Notes: generated from the letters alone by a model not told the origin. 64,000 bases of DNA from Brumimicrobium sp. (GCA_023957385.1 JAMLGZ010000002.1:558001-622000), one strand, 5' to 3'; positions 8,227-17,587 are shown, numbered from the stretch's first letter. Numbers and translations: made by a program.

Positions 8227-8899
8227 TCCTCCTTGCTTTGCTGTTTTTAAGCAGTTGCCGAAGATCCAGAGAATATACAACGGTAGAATTTATTGTTGTT
8301 AATCCTGCAAACGGAGAACCTTTTGTTGGGATGCCAGTAAAACTTATGGAAGAATCTGGAAAATCTTTTGGAAGTAGCGGAAAAGAAATATTCGAAGCTG
8401 TAACCGATGCTAATGGAAGGGCATCGGTTACTTTTCGGGCTAAAAAGGGAAGCGATACTTGGTACTACCCCTATATCAAAGATGAAATACTTGGCGTTTC
8501 AGGATTTGATTTTGCTTATTTAAAAAGACCGTATATGTCTTCATATTTTATCAAAAAAGATCAGTATAATGAAGCTAGATATGAAATAACCTATTATGCG
8601 TATTTAAAGCAAATTACTAAAAATGTAAACTGTGAGGGGGTCTAATGATACCTTAATTTATCATTGTTGGTCTGATAAAAAAGTTTATGGTCCTTATTAT
8701 AATTATACGAAGACACCTACTGGATGTTATGAATATACAACAGGATCTCATCCCGATTGGCCTACCAGGATATGCTCTTGTTCACATGGGTTGGCATTGG
8801 GTAGAATGGGAAGCACATCGTACGAGCGGTATTACGTATGGGAGAGATTCTGTGTTTATAGATAAAAATGGGTTGGGAACATTGGAGGTATTATATTAA
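8196..8899 (+). pseudogene. Tandem lipoprotein copy 3, broken by two frameshifts
   Basis: The first part matches copy 1 (identical signal peptide through SSCRRSREY), while the remainder matches copy 2 nearly base for base, so the gene is a recombinant of the two. Compared with copy 2 it has one extra G in a run at 8636-8640 (5 versus 4), one extra base at about 8764, and an in-frame 3-base loss at about 8694. The first change stops translation after 149 residues (NVNCEGV); the second moves the frame again so that only the last part returns to the copy 2 ending. Homopolymer-type changes make consensus error a plausible alternative. Confidence 0.75.
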
Positions 8900-8906
8900 A
8901 TGACTC

Positions 8907-8972
8907 ATGGTACACACAAAAACTTATTATGTACTGATCCTCCTTGCTTTGCTGTTTTTAAGCAGTTGTTAA
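8907..8972 (+). pseudogene. Leader-only lipoprotein remnant, second copy
   Basis: Identical to 4678-4743: a lipoprotein signal peptide ending SSC followed at once by TAA. It is part of the duplicated block. Confidence 0.6.
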
Positions 8973-9116
8973 TTCATTGACTTTATTGGAGTTATAAGTT
9001 TTGATTGAAATTCTTAAAATATTTTATAATGGTTTCACTTTTAAATTAAATTAATTATATATATTTGCCCTCGCAATTTGATATTGCACTTTATAAACGA
9101 ATAAAGTAATAAACAT

Positions 9117-9190
9117 TCCTCCTTAGCTCAGTTGGTTAGAGCATCTGACTGTTAATCAGAGGGTCGTAGGTTCAAGTCCTACAGGAGGAG
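9117..9190 (+). tRNA. tRNA-Asn (GTT), copy B
   Basis: The 74 bases are identical to copy A at 4888-4961, including anticodon GTT, and the upstream promoter-like region is also duplicated. The match ends 8-9 bases after the discriminator base, where the insertion element starts. Confidence 0.95.
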
Positions 9191-9198
9191 CAAAAATA

Positions 9199-11000
9199 AA
9201 AGGGGCTGTCTCAAAAGTATTTTGAGGCAGCTTTTTTTTGTCAAAACATTTGGTAATTTGAGAATAAATTTGTATCTTAGCACCTGATAATCAAAGACAT
9301 AACTCATATGAAACCAATTTTCAAAGCGTATAGTCAAGGGCAGGCAACTCTGTTTCCTGTAAGTCTGGATAGCAAAATTTCGCAGGATTCTCCTGTTCGA
9401 CTTGTCAATCAGATAGTCGATAATCTGGATATTAGTAAGGTTATTGATACTTATAAGGGTGGCGGGACAAGTTCCTATCCGCCTCGGGTAATGCTCAAAA
9501 TAGTAATTTTTGCCTATTTGAGCAATATCTATTCTTGCCGCAAAATAGAGGACGCTGTAAAAGACAGAATCACTTTTATGTGGCTTGCGGCGGACTTGGA
9601 ACCCGACCACAACACCGTCAACCGTTTTCGTTCAAAACATTTGAAAGACACTATCAATGAGATATTTACACAGACTGTTACGATGCTGGTGGAAATGGGT
9701 TATTTGAGCTTGGATATAGCTTACATTGACGGCACAAAACTGGAATCGCGTGCCAATCGCTATACTTTTGTCTGGCGCAAAACGGTGGAAAGAAACAAGG
9801 CAAAACTCGAAGCAAAAATCCATCAAGTGCTGAAATATATCGAAGAAGGTATTATGCAGGATAACCGTCCAGATGATGAGCCGCCCACTCCCATCAAGCG
9901 AGGAACTAAAAAAACGCATAGCAGAGATCAATCGCGTGAAAACCGTAGCAAAAGCAGAACAGAAAGAGATAAAAACACTGGAAAACAAGTATTTGCTAAA
10001 ATTGGAGGAATATGAAAAACACCTTGGGAACACTCGGCAATCGCAATTCTTACAGCAAAACCGACCCCGATGCTACTTTTATGCGCCTGAAAGACGACCA
10101 CATGCAGAACGGGCAGCTCAAACCCGCTTACAATCTGCAAATTGGTACTGAAAATCAATTTATCAGCCACTTCGATTTTTTCTCCAATCCGACCGATTTT
10201 TTAACATTCAAACCCTTTGTAACTGGTTTCAGAGAGCGTTTCAGTGCAAATTTTGATACAGTATTGAACAAGGCAGTTGCCGATTCAGGTTACGGAAGCG
10301 AAGAAAATTATGATTTTATGGAACTCAATGACATCGATCCGTTTGTCAAGTTTCCCTATTTTCATAAAGAACAGAAAAAAGCGTTCAAAAACAACGCGTT
10401 TATTGCCCAAAATTTATTTTACAACTCTCAAAAGATTATTTTGTGTGTCCAATGGGAGCAACACATGGAAAAAACAGGAGAAGGAAGTCGCAAATCGGAC
10501 AGTGGTTTTTTATCTCGAAAGTAAGTTATTATGAGGCAAAAAACTGTAAAGGTTGTCCTCTTAAATGCTTGTGCTACAAAGCAAAAGCTAATCGCCGAAT
10601 TGAAATTAATCATAACTTGAATCGCCACAAAGAACGGGTCCGGCAACTTTTGACCTCCGAAGAGGGGCTTTATCACAGAAGTAAGCGTCCAATAGAACCT
10701 GAGTCGGTGTTTGGACAAGGGAAATCCAACAAACAGTACTACCGCTTTCGACATTTTGGTAAAGATTTGATAACGATGGATTTTGCTATCTTCGCTATTG
10801 CCTTCAACATTGGAAAAATGTATAAGAAAGGGAAAATTACGCCCAAAAACAGTCAAAAATCAGCTGATTTGTTAAAAATCAATCTCGTTGTTCTAATTTT
10901 TACCCAAAATCATAAAATCAACCATGCTGGAACAACTAATCCAAAGCTGGCTGCTTGAAAATAATAAAAAAGAGGCTGCCTTTTTGAGACAGCCCCTTTT
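9199..11000 (+). mobile_element. IS1182-family insertion sequence (defective)
   Basis: The ends are inverted repeats: AAAAGGGGCTGTCTCAAAA at 9199-9217 matches, reversed, the right end 10982-11000 (TTTTGAGACAGCCCCTTTT). Both ends can fold into GC-rich hairpins followed by T-runs (GCTGTCTCAAAA...TTTTGAGGCAGC then T8 on the left; GGCTGCC...GACAGCC on the right), which would act as terminators against outside transcription. A target-site duplication is not evident because both flanks are A/T runs. The element lies 8 bases after the second tRNA-Asn and its transposase gene is frameshifted. Confidence 0.85.
9308..10958 (+). pseudogene. IS1182-family transposase, three frameshifts
   Basis: The start (MKPIFKAYSQGQATLFPVSL) and the blocks AYIDGTKLES, VADSGYGSEENY and IEPESVFGQGK contain the expected DDE residues of the family, but they lie in different frames. 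Reading switches near 9890 (into EELKKRIAEINRVK), near 10035 (into GNRNSYSKTDPDATFM) and near 10450-10480 (into ISKVSYYEAKNCKGCP). A single programmed -1 shift occurs in some IS families, but three switches mean the transposase is inactive or the sequence has indel errors. Corrected length would be about 545 residues, normal for the family. Confidence 0.85.
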
Positions 11001-11038
11001 TTAATTTAACGAATTATTTGTGCTTAGTATCGTATCGT

Positions 11039-11287
11039 TTAATCTACAGCCTCTACTCGTACAATTTCAGGTACTACTTTTTTGACAGCTTCTTCTAATC
11101 CTGCTTTCATTGTCATAGAACTCATAGAACAAGTACTGCAATTTCCTAATAATTTCACTTTTACGACATAGTCAGAGGTCACTTCAACAAGTTCCATATC
11201 ACCTCCATCTTGTTCTAGATATGGACGTAATTGATCCAATGCTTCCTGAACTGTTTTCTCAATTTCTTTAAGATCTTTCTTTCCCAT
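11039..11287 (-). CDS. NifU-like C-terminal domain (Nfu) Fe-S scaffold protein, 82 aa
   Basis: The whole protein is one Nfu domain: VQEALDQLRPYLEQDGGDMELVEV, then LLGNCSTCSMSSMTMKAG with the CxxC pair that binds a bridging [4Fe-4S] cluster. It would carry clusters to cytoplasmic apo-proteins. It follows the mrp gene by 4 bases on the same strand, a common pairing in Bacteroidota, so the two act in Fe-S delivery and may serve the NarGH clusters encoded nearby. Length is normal for stand-alone Nfu. Confidence 0.9.
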   Translation of the reverse strand: MGKKDLKEIEKTVQEALDQLRPYLEQDGGDMELVEVTSDYVVKVKLLGNCSTCSMSSMTMKAGLEEAVKKVVPEIVRVEAVD

Positions 11288-11291
11288 ATTT

Positions 11292-12356
11292 TTAGTCTAA
11301 AATTTTTACCATATTATCCACAAGTTCTTCAAAAGCTTTTGATACAATTGTGTTTTCTTGCATTACAGCAGGTCTTCCTATATCACCAGCCTCTCTCACG
11401 CTCTGAACAAGAGGAATTTGACCTAATAAACGTTGTCCCATTCCTTCTGCTAAATTCTTAACACCATCTCTACCAAAGATATAGTATTTATTATCTGGTA
11501 ATTCAGCAGGCGTAAACCAAGACATATTTTCAACAAGGCCAATAATTGGAACATTAATATTATCCATCATAAACATTTTCACTCCTCTACGTGCATCGGC
11601 AAGAGCTACTTCTTGTGGGGTAGAAACTATGATGGCGCCATCTAGAGGTATAGTTTGAACTAATGATAAGTGAATATCTCCAGTTCCCGGAGGAAGATCC
11701 ACCAAAAGATAATCCAATTCCCCCCAATGTGTTTCGGAAAACATTTGTGTGAGTGCTTTGGAAGCCATTGGACCTCTCCAAACAACTGCATCATCCTTTT
11801 CTGTGAAAAACCCAATAGACATAATTGGAATTCCATATGAATTAACTGGTATCATTTTTTGTTGACCATCAATCTCGGTTGCTGTTGGACGTTCACCAAC
11901 ACAATCAAACATCGTAGGCATGGAAGGTCCATAAATATCAGCATCTACAATACCAACTGTATATCCTTTTTTAGCGAGACCACCTGCTAGATTAGCTACT
12001 ACAGTAGATTTACCAACACCTCCTTTTCCAGAAGCAATTGCTATAACGTGCTTAACCCCAGGTAATAATTGATTCTGTGTATGTGTTTTCTCTTGCCGTT
12101 CTTCGGTAGGGAGTCCAACTACATTTGCTTGAACTTCTATATCATTTCCTAAAAAACGCTTGAGTGTGAAGCTAATTGCCTCTTGCATCCTTTTACGTGA
12201 ATGAAAAGCAGGATTTACTACCTTTACAGTCATTGTAATTTTATTTCCATCAATTTTTAATTCTTCAACTAAACCTTGTGAAACAATATCTTTTTTTAAA
12301 TCGGGTTCAATAACGTTGCCTAGTGCTTCTAAAACTTTTCCTCTGTCTAATTCCAT
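11292..12356 (-). CDS. Mrp/NBP35-type P-loop ATPase, Fe-S cluster carrier
   Basis: An N-terminal MIP18/DUF59 domain (about 1-85, VLEALGNVIEPDLKKDIVSQ) precedes a deviant Walker A motif GKGGVGKST at residues 110-118, Walker B-like LLVDLPPGTGD and the DADIYGPSMPTMF switch segment. Such proteins bind and pass on [4Fe-4S] clusters in the cytoplasm. I prefer the ATG at 12356 (MELDRGKVLEAL, 354 residues); an in-frame ATG at 12395 adds 13 basic residues not seen in the family. The C-terminal CPxC pair found in many Mrp proteins is not visible, as in other Bacteroidota versions. Confidence 0.92.
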   Translation of the reverse strand: MELDRGKVLEALGNVIEPDLKKDIVSQGLVEELKIDGNKITMTVKVVNPAFHSRKRMQEAISFTLKRFLGNDIEVQANVVGLPTEERQEKTHTQNQLLPGVKHVIAIASGKGGVGKSTVVANLAGGLAKKGYTVGIVDADIYGPSMPTMFDCVGERPTATEIDGQQKMIPVNSYGIPIMSIGFFTEKDDAVVWRGPMASKALTQMFSETHWGELDYLLVDLPPGTGDIHLSLVQTIPLDGAIIVSTPQEVALADARRGVKMFMMDNINVPIIGLVENMSWFTPAELPDNKYYIFGRDGVKNLAEGMGQRLLGQIPLVQSVREAGDIGRPAVMQENTIVSKAFEELVDNMVKILD

Positions 12357-12464
12357 CTTCTTTGACTCTTTTTTTTGCTTTCTATTGAAACGCAAATATA
12401 AGTTATTAAGTGATTGTGAGATAATAATTCTACAGCTTAATTTAGTCTAAATAAAGTCAAATAG

Positions 12465-12809
12465 TTATTTTCTTTTCTTTGAAAAGATAATCAGTTCATG
12501 GTCGCTATTTATTGAGATATTATAGTCTGTACAGTAGTTCAGAAATATTATTTCCATAGTGTCCGTATTGCCAATTTGATAAGAGAAATTAATATTTCCT
12601 TTTGGATAATTTTCTTTTTTAGTGATAGCATCTTTGCTTAAATAGGGAATAGTATGAGATTGTCCACTAGCATCTTTGATTTCAATGGAAGCCTTTCCTT
12701 TTCCATTATTAGAGATTTGTATAGTTGGGTCACCTTCCTTGCATTTATTGCAACTTAGCATTAAAAAGAAGACAAAACCATAGATTAATAGTGAAATAAT
12801 TTTATTCAT
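12465..12809 (-). CDS. Small hypothetical lipoprotein (114 aa)
   Basis: The sequence MNKIISLLIYGFVFFLMLSC is a lipoprotein signal peptide; the ATG at 12809 is preferred over 12815 because it gives a basic n-region directly before the hydrophobic stretch. The mature part is beta-rich (IQISNNGKGKASIEIKDASG) with one further Cys pair (NKCKEG, NYC) and no recognised domain. It stands alone between mrp and the DUF2249 gene, with its own promoter region between the divergent starts. Function unknown. Confidence 0.6.
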   Translation of the reverse strand: MNKIISLLIYGFVFFLMLSCNKCKEGDPTIQISNNGKGKASIEIKDASGQSHTIPYLSKDAITKKENYPKGNINFSYQIGNTDTMEIIFLNYCTDYNISINSDHELIIFSKKRK

Positions 12810-12886
12810 AAACAAAAAATAGCAACTTTGACAAAATTAGTAAATTAACACGTTAGTTATAAGTATCAATTCAAAAGTAAAGAAAA

Positions 12887-13630
12887 ATGGGATATAAAAT
12901 AAACGAAGAACACGATGTGAGAGACTTAGTTCCTAGAGAACGCCATATTAAATTAATTGAAATATTCCGGAATACACCGATAAATGAAGGATTTACTTTT
13001 ATTAACGACCATGATCCCCTTCCTTTGTTTTATGAATTTCGATCCATTTTTGGAGATGTTGTTGACTGGGAATATATTACGAAAGGGGGAAGGGACTGGA
13101 AAGTTCAAGTGGCACGAACAAATGCTTCGGCTGAATTAGAAAACAAAGAAGTTTCTACTACCATCGATCTAAGAAAAGTAGAAGAGGGAGATTGGAAGCA
13201 TGTTGTATTTCATCGTTATGGTATGATGAATGATGGAGAAGTTATGGAATTATTAGCTGCAGAAGACCCTAAAGAGATTCATGGTATTTTTGTTCAAAAA
13301 TTTGAAGGAAAGCATATTTGGATATATAAGTCTACTCAAGAAGGAGAATACATTATTCATATAGGGAAGAAAGGTGTTGTTGAAGTGGATGAAGAATATT
13401 CTGTGGTAAATGAATTTGATGTGCGACCTTTTCCTCCTTATCAAAGACATGAAATGTTTTATGATGCATTTGCCGCTCTAAAGCCAGGAGAAGCTTTTGT
13501 ATTTACAAACGACCATGATCCAAGTCCCTTGTATTATCAGATGAAAGCTGAAAGTAAAGAAGAGTTTAAATGGGAGTATCTTGAGAAAGGCCCTGAGGCT
13601 TGGCGCGTGCGAGTGATTAAGACGAAATAG
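12887..13630 (+). CDS. Triple-DUF2249 protein (247 aa)
   Basis: Residues 8-76 and 176-245 are clear DUF2249 units, each with the D-V-R start, NDHDP[LS]PLYY-type motif (40-48 and 208-216), WEY and a closing W[KR]V[QR]V. The segment 92-160 keeps the same spacing (IDLRK... WKH...GEVMEL... EDPKEI... WIYKS) but lost the NDHDP motif, so it is a degenerate third unit. DUF2249 proteins are frequent next to denitrification and nitric-oxide genes; their molecular role is not established and the His/Asp motif suggests metal or small-ligand binding. Context near nar genes fits. No Fnr-type palindrome is seen in front of it. Confidence 0.75.
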   Translation: MGYKINEEHDVRDLVPRERHIKLIEIFRNTPINEGFTFINDHDPLPLFYEFRSIFGDVVDWEYITKGGRDWKVQVARTNASAELENKEVSTTIDLRKVEEGDWKHVVFHRYGMMNDGEVMELLAAEDPKEIHGIFVQKFEGKHIWIYKSTQEGEYIIHIGKKGVVEVDEEYSVVNEFDVRPFPPYQRHEMFYDAFAALKPGEAFVFTNDHDPSPLYYQMKAESKEEFKWEYLEKGPEAWRVRVIKTK

Positions 13631-13639
13631 TAATTAATA

Positions 13640-13667
13640 CAAAAGGCTGTCAATTGACAGCCTTTTG
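13640..13667. terminator. Bidirectional rho-independent terminator
   Basis: The palindrome CAAAAGGCTGTC-aatt-GACAGCCTTTTG lies between the convergent DUF2249 and S46 peptidase genes, with T-rich sequence on the plus strand and A-rich (T on the minus strand) on the other side. Confidence 0.85.
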
Positions 13668-13688
13668 TGTTCAATAACATACGCTTGA

Positions 13689-15839
13689 TTATTTTATAAT
13701 ATCCAATTCTTCAATGATGTTAGTTGCACCTGCAAATTTATCAATGATGAATAATACGTATCGAATATCTACAGAGATAGTTCTTTGTAAAACTGGATCA
13801 AAGATAACGTCTCCAGCCATAGCTTCAATATTACCATCAAAAGCAATTCCAATTAATTCTCCGTTACCATTGATGACAGGAGAGCCTGAATTTCCACCTG
13901 TGATATCATGATCTGTTAACATATTTACCCACATTTGACCGTTTTCGTCTGCATACTGACCAAAATCTTTGGCATTATATAAATCGATTAATTTTTGTGG
14001 CACTTCAAATTCATCATCGCCGGGTTTGTTTTTAGCAATTACTCCCTTCAATGTTGTGTAATAATTAAACTCGGCATCATTTACTTTTCCTTCTCGTAGT
14101 GGAAGTGGTCGTACGGTCCCATAAGTTAAACGTAAGGTGCTGTTAGCATCTGGATACTCTATTGGACTTAATTTGGACTCTCTTAATCCTTTTACTAATA
14201 ATCGAAATGATTTGTTAAAATTATCTTTTAATGCCGCCTGATTATCATCTTGAGCTCTATATCTAGTCAATAAACTGATAGAAAGTTGTAGTAACTCATC
14301 ATCTTTTACTTGAGCAATTGAAGGATTGTCTAAAAAAGTCATTAATTGATCTTTATGTGTAAAAATACTTTTAGCAAATGCCTCTTTTATATAATCCGCA
14401 AAATTTCCTTTATTCTTATCACCTAATGTTTTTACATACGGTGCCAATCCTCCTTTCTTTGCTTTTTGATAGTATAAACCTAATTGAGCTGCTAGCACAT
14501 CTTCTTCTAATGGTAAATATGTAGTTTCAAATGTTTCATTGATCAGATTCTCAATTTCAGGACGAAGATCTTTGCGTTTTGCTTCATCAACAGAGGCGAA
14601 TTGCATCAAAGAGGATCCTAAACGATAAGGTAATACAGCAAAATTTGCAGAGCGCAATAAACTAATTAAGTAATTTTGCTGTTTAGCTTGTTCATTAGTC
14701 TTTTTATAATATATATTGATGTTTTTTGTAACTCCTTTATATTCATCATGGCCTTTTGCCCATTTGTCAAAGGCTTTTTCTGTAGCGCGTTTTAAATCAA
14801 CAGTTTTATGTTCTTTCAGGGCTTCAATCATACCTTGGCGATTTTTCCAGTAATTGTCAATTTGAGCATATGTAGAAGCGTAATCTAATTTCACTTTCTG
14901 GTCTTCCTTCATGTATTTTTCATAAACATCCATTGCTTTTCGAGAGCCTTCTACCCATGCTGGATATGCATATTTTACGTTTTGGTCAACTCCACTTGCT
15001 GGCATCCAACGATTCGTTCTTCCAGGATACCCTAAAATCATAGAGAAATCTCCTTCTTTATATCCTTTAATGTTAACAGGTAGATGGTATTTAGGTTGCA
15101 TAGGAATATTGTCTGCAGCATATTCAGCGGGATTACCATCTTTATCTGTATATACTCTGAAAATAGAAAAGTCCCCTGTATGGCGTGGCCATTCCCAGTT
15201 ATCTGTACTTCCTCCAAATTTGCCAATTGAATTGGGAGGGGTTCCCACTAATCGTACATCGTTGAAATCTTGATAAACAAAATAATAATATTCATTTCCT
15301 TCAAAGAATGAACGAACTGAAACTGTATATTTTCCTCCTTCGTTATTTTCTTGTTCAATTTTAGCAATTTCTCTGTTAATAGCAGCTTCTCTTTCTTTTT
15401 CCGTCATGTTGTCATCTACCTGACCTAAAATACGTTTAGTCACGTCATCCATTCTCACAAAGAAGCGAACTGATAGTTCTTTAGGTTTTAATTCTTGAGA
15501 ATAATTCTCAGCCCAAAAACCATTTGTTAAATAATCATGTTCAGGAGAAGATAATTCAGCGATTGCTCCGTATCCACAATGGTGATTCGTTAATACTAAC
15601 CCATTCTTAGAGATAATCTCAGCTGTACAACCTCCGGCAAACTGAACAATAGCATCTTTTAAACTACTGTTATTAATACTATATATTTCTTCCGCTGTTA
15701 ATTTTAATCCTTTCTTTTGCATGTCATCGATATTCTTACCGATAAACATTAAGAACCACATGCCTTCGTCTGCAAATGCTTTTGAAATTGGAGCAAGTGA
15801 TAAAAGAATACTTGCAAATAATATAACTACTTTTTTCAT
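13689..15839 (-). CDS. S46 family dipeptidyl-peptidase (DPP7-like), 716 aa
   Basis: A signal peptide (about 1-23, ending AFA-DEGMW) is followed by the chymotrypsin-like S46 fold: VLTNHHCGYGAI (catalytic His86 or His87), DNWEWPRHTGDF (Asp region) and TGGNSGSPVIN with the catalytic Ser near the C-terminus. The segment IGIAFDGNIEAMAGD has Gly where DPP11 enzymes carry Arg, so hydrophobic P1 preference of DPP7 type is more likely than Asp/Glu specificity. These exopeptidases act in the periplasm on peptides as carbon source. The ATG at 15839 (MKKVVILFAS) is chosen over 15869 as it opens the signal peptide directly. It appears to be monocistronic. Confidence 0.9.
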   Translation of the reverse strand: MKKVVILFASILLSLAPISKAFADEGMWFLMFIGKNIDDMQKKGLKLTAEEIYSINNSSLKDAIVQFAGGCTAEIISKNGLVLTNHHCGYGAIAELSSPEHDYLTNGFWAENYSQELKPKELSVRFFVRMDDVTKRILGQVDDNMTEKEREAAINREIAKIEQENNEGGKYTVSVRSFFEGNEYYYFVYQDFNDVRLVGTPPNSIGKFGGSTDNWEWPRHTGDFSIFRVYTDKDGNPAEYAADNIPMQPKYHLPVNIKGYKEGDFSMILGYPGRTNRWMPASGVDQNVKYAYPAWVEGSRKAMDVYEKYMKEDQKVKLDYASTYAQIDNYWKNRQGMIEALKEHKTVDLKRATEKAFDKWAKGHDEYKGVTKNINIYYKKTNEQAKQQNYLISLLRSANFAVLPYRLGSSLMQFASVDEAKRKDLRPEIENLINETFETTYLPLEEDVLAAQLGLYYQKAKKGGLAPYVKTLGDKNKGNFADYIKEAFAKSIFTHKDQLMTFLDNPSIAQVKDDELLQLSISLLTRYRAQDDNQAALKDNFNKSFRLLVKGLRESKLSPIEYPDANSTLRLTYGTVRPLPLREGKVNDAEFNYYTTLKGVIAKNKPGDDEFEVPQKLIDLYNAKDFGQYADENGQMWVNMLTDHDITGGNSGSPVINGNGELIGIAFDGNIEAMAGDVIFDPVLQRTISVDIRYVLFIIDKFAGATNIIEELDIIK

Positions 15840-15958
15840 CTTTTCTACTAAATTATTTTGAGGCCTCAAAGTTAGAATTTTTTTTGATGGAATGGTTATA
15901 TATAGATAAATAAGGTAGTTTCAGTGACTACCTTATTATTTCGGTTGATTAAATGTAT

Positions 15959-17557
15959 TTAACTTGGCCTAACGCATCCTTTTTTATGGTAAAAATTCCA
16001 ATTTACAAAAGTTGCAATAACTGAGAAGATGATTAATCCTATGAAGAAAGCGTTTGAATTGCCAGAAACATTCATGGATAACAAGATTAACATGGAAAAA
16101 ATGAATGGGCCAAACGCAGCAACTCCTGCTGTCCAACCAATTACTCCGGCTGCCTGACGAGGATTGTGCTGAAAGATAATAGGGAATTGTCTAAAAGTAG
16201 AAGCATTTCCAATTCCTGTAAAAAAGAATAAACTTAACATGATTCCAACAAACATGGGGAATTGGTCTAGACTATTAGGTGTTAATAACCCCATAGAGAC
16301 TAGAAGAATCGTCCCGACTGTAAGCCCTATTCCTGAAATGGTTGTGAGAACCCCTCCTCCAAATCTATCAGCCGCAAATCCAAATAGCACTCTACTTGCT
16401 GAGCCAATCAAAGGACCGTAAAAAGCAAACATTAAGGGGTCTGGAGCATCGGGGAATCCTCCATATACTGATTTAATTAGCATGGGAAATGCAGCAGAAA
16501 GTCCGGCGAAACCACCGAAAGTCATTAGATAAACTAAAGTGCAATACCAAGTGTGTTTATCACCAAAGATATCTAATTGTTCTTTAAAGGATGCTTTCAT
16601 AGGGATGCTTCGTAAGGATATCCAACTTACAATTCCAATGATAATCAAGAATGGGATAAACCAGAAGGCTGAGTTTTGAAGGTAGATAGTACTGTTTTTA
16701 ACACCGTTTTTTTCTGTTTGAAAGGAAGTTAATATAGCTTCAGCTTTCTTTGGGTGAATATATGTAAAGGATTTGGCTTGTAAACTAACTGGTAATCCTG
16801 CAAAAAAATCAATTGGTTCTGAAGGAATGTTCTCATGGAAAGTCATTTTAGCTTTCTCCTGATCAAATTTGTTCATTAACAGGATTTGCGTTTCTTTATC
16901 TAATAACATAAAAGATTGAGTCACTTGTTCTTCTCCTAGTTGGATAAACATTTCCTCCACTTCTTTTGCATCTATGTTTGTAAATTGAGAAGAAGTGCCC
17001 ACAACTCCAACGCCTATTAGAATGGGTGTAATAAATTGAACAAGACTTACTCCGAAATTTCCAATCCCAGCCTGAAGTCCGAGAGCTGTTCCTTTTAATC
17101 TTCTAGGAAAGAATAGATTGGTACTTGGCATATAAGAAGAAAAATCACCCCCTCCAATTCCTGTTAAAAATGCTAAAATCATAAATATCCAAAAGGGTGT
17201 TGAAGTATCCATAACAGCAAACCCAATACCTACACATGGAAGGATTTTAAGGAAAGTTGTAAAGGATACAATATGTCTGGTGCCATAAATAGGTAAAAGA
17301 AAGGTATTTATTATTCTAAATATACCACCAGATAATCCAGGCATGGCGGCTAGCCAAAAAAGTTGGTCACTTGTAAATTTGAAACCTATTCCATTTAATT
17401 TTACAACTAGAACACTCATGATGAACCAAGTGGCAAACGAAAAAGTTAGTGCACCCGTCGTAATCCATAGTGTTTTCCATGCAATGTTTTCACCTCCTTG
17501 ATTTTCCCAAAAATCTTGGTTTTCCGCATCAAAATTTGTTAACCATGTTTTAGACAT
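15959..17557 (-). CDS. NarK-type nitrate/nitrite transporter (MFS), 532 aa
   Basis: Twelve hydrophobic segments of the major facilitator superfamily are visible, with the nitrate signature region GGGDFSSYMPSTNLFFPRR...GIGNFG and SRVLFGFAADRFGGG. Residues about 205-300 form a long polar loop between the two six-helix halves, rich in Glu and Lys. It starts 30 bases after a second narK-like gene and is probably transcribed with it from the Fnr-type site upstream of that gene. Pairs of NarK1 and NarK2 (nitrate/proton symport and nitrate/nitrite exchange) are common in nitrate respirers; which type this is cannot be decided here. Confidence 0.88.
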   Translation of the reverse strand: MSKTWLTNFDAENQDFWENQGGENIAWKTLWITTGALTFSFATWFIMSVLVVKLNGIGFKFTSDQLFWLAAMPGLSGGIFRIINTFLLPIYGTRHIVSFTTFLKILPCVGIGFAVMDTSTPFWIFMILAFLTGIGGGDFSSYMPSTNLFFPRRLKGTALGLQAGIGNFGVSLVQFITPILIGVGVVGTSSQFTNIDAKEVEEMFIQLGEEQVTQSFMLLDKETQILLMNKFDQEKAKMTFHENIPSEPIDFFAGLPVSLQAKSFTYIHPKKAEAILTSFQTEKNGVKNSTIYLQNSAFWFIPFLIIIGIVSWISLRSIPMKASFKEQLDIFGDKHTWYCTLVYLMTFGGFAGLSAAFPMLIKSVYGGFPDAPDPLMFAFYGPLIGSASRVLFGFAADRFGGGVLTTISGIGLTVGTILLVSMGLLTPNSLDQFPMFVGIMLSLFFFTGIGNASTFRQFPIIFQHNPRQAAGVIGWTAGVAAFGPFIFSMLILLSMNVSGNSNAFFIGLIIFSVIATFVNWNFYHKKGCVRPS

Positions 17558-17587
17558 ATATTTCGATTTTTAATATTTACATTTTTA

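Larger units (their letters stand above)
8196..9198 (+). repeat. ~1-kb direct repeat, copy B (lipoprotein + tRNA-Asn)
   Basis: Partner of 3963-4969. Upstream of 8196 the similarity continues for about 60 bases with the T9SS tail at 3191-3250 rather than with the bases before 3963, so this copy derives from recombination between lipoprotein copies 1 and 2. It ends where the IS element begins. Confidence 0.8.

Noticed and set aside
8687..8899. Independent 70-codon ORF at 8687
   Set aside because: It is the C-terminal part of the frameshifted lipoprotein copy, matching copy 2 in sequence.
4878..9190. Integrative element with attL/attR at tRNA-Asn
   Set aside because: The duplicated tRNA fits this geometry, but the repeat is 1 kb and extends far upstream of the tRNA, and no integrase, relaxase or excision gene lies between the copies. 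Tandem duplication is simpler.
9308..10958. Programmed ribosomal frameshifting in the transposase
   Set aside because: Three frame changes of mixed direction without slippery heptamer at each point do not fit a programmed mechanism.
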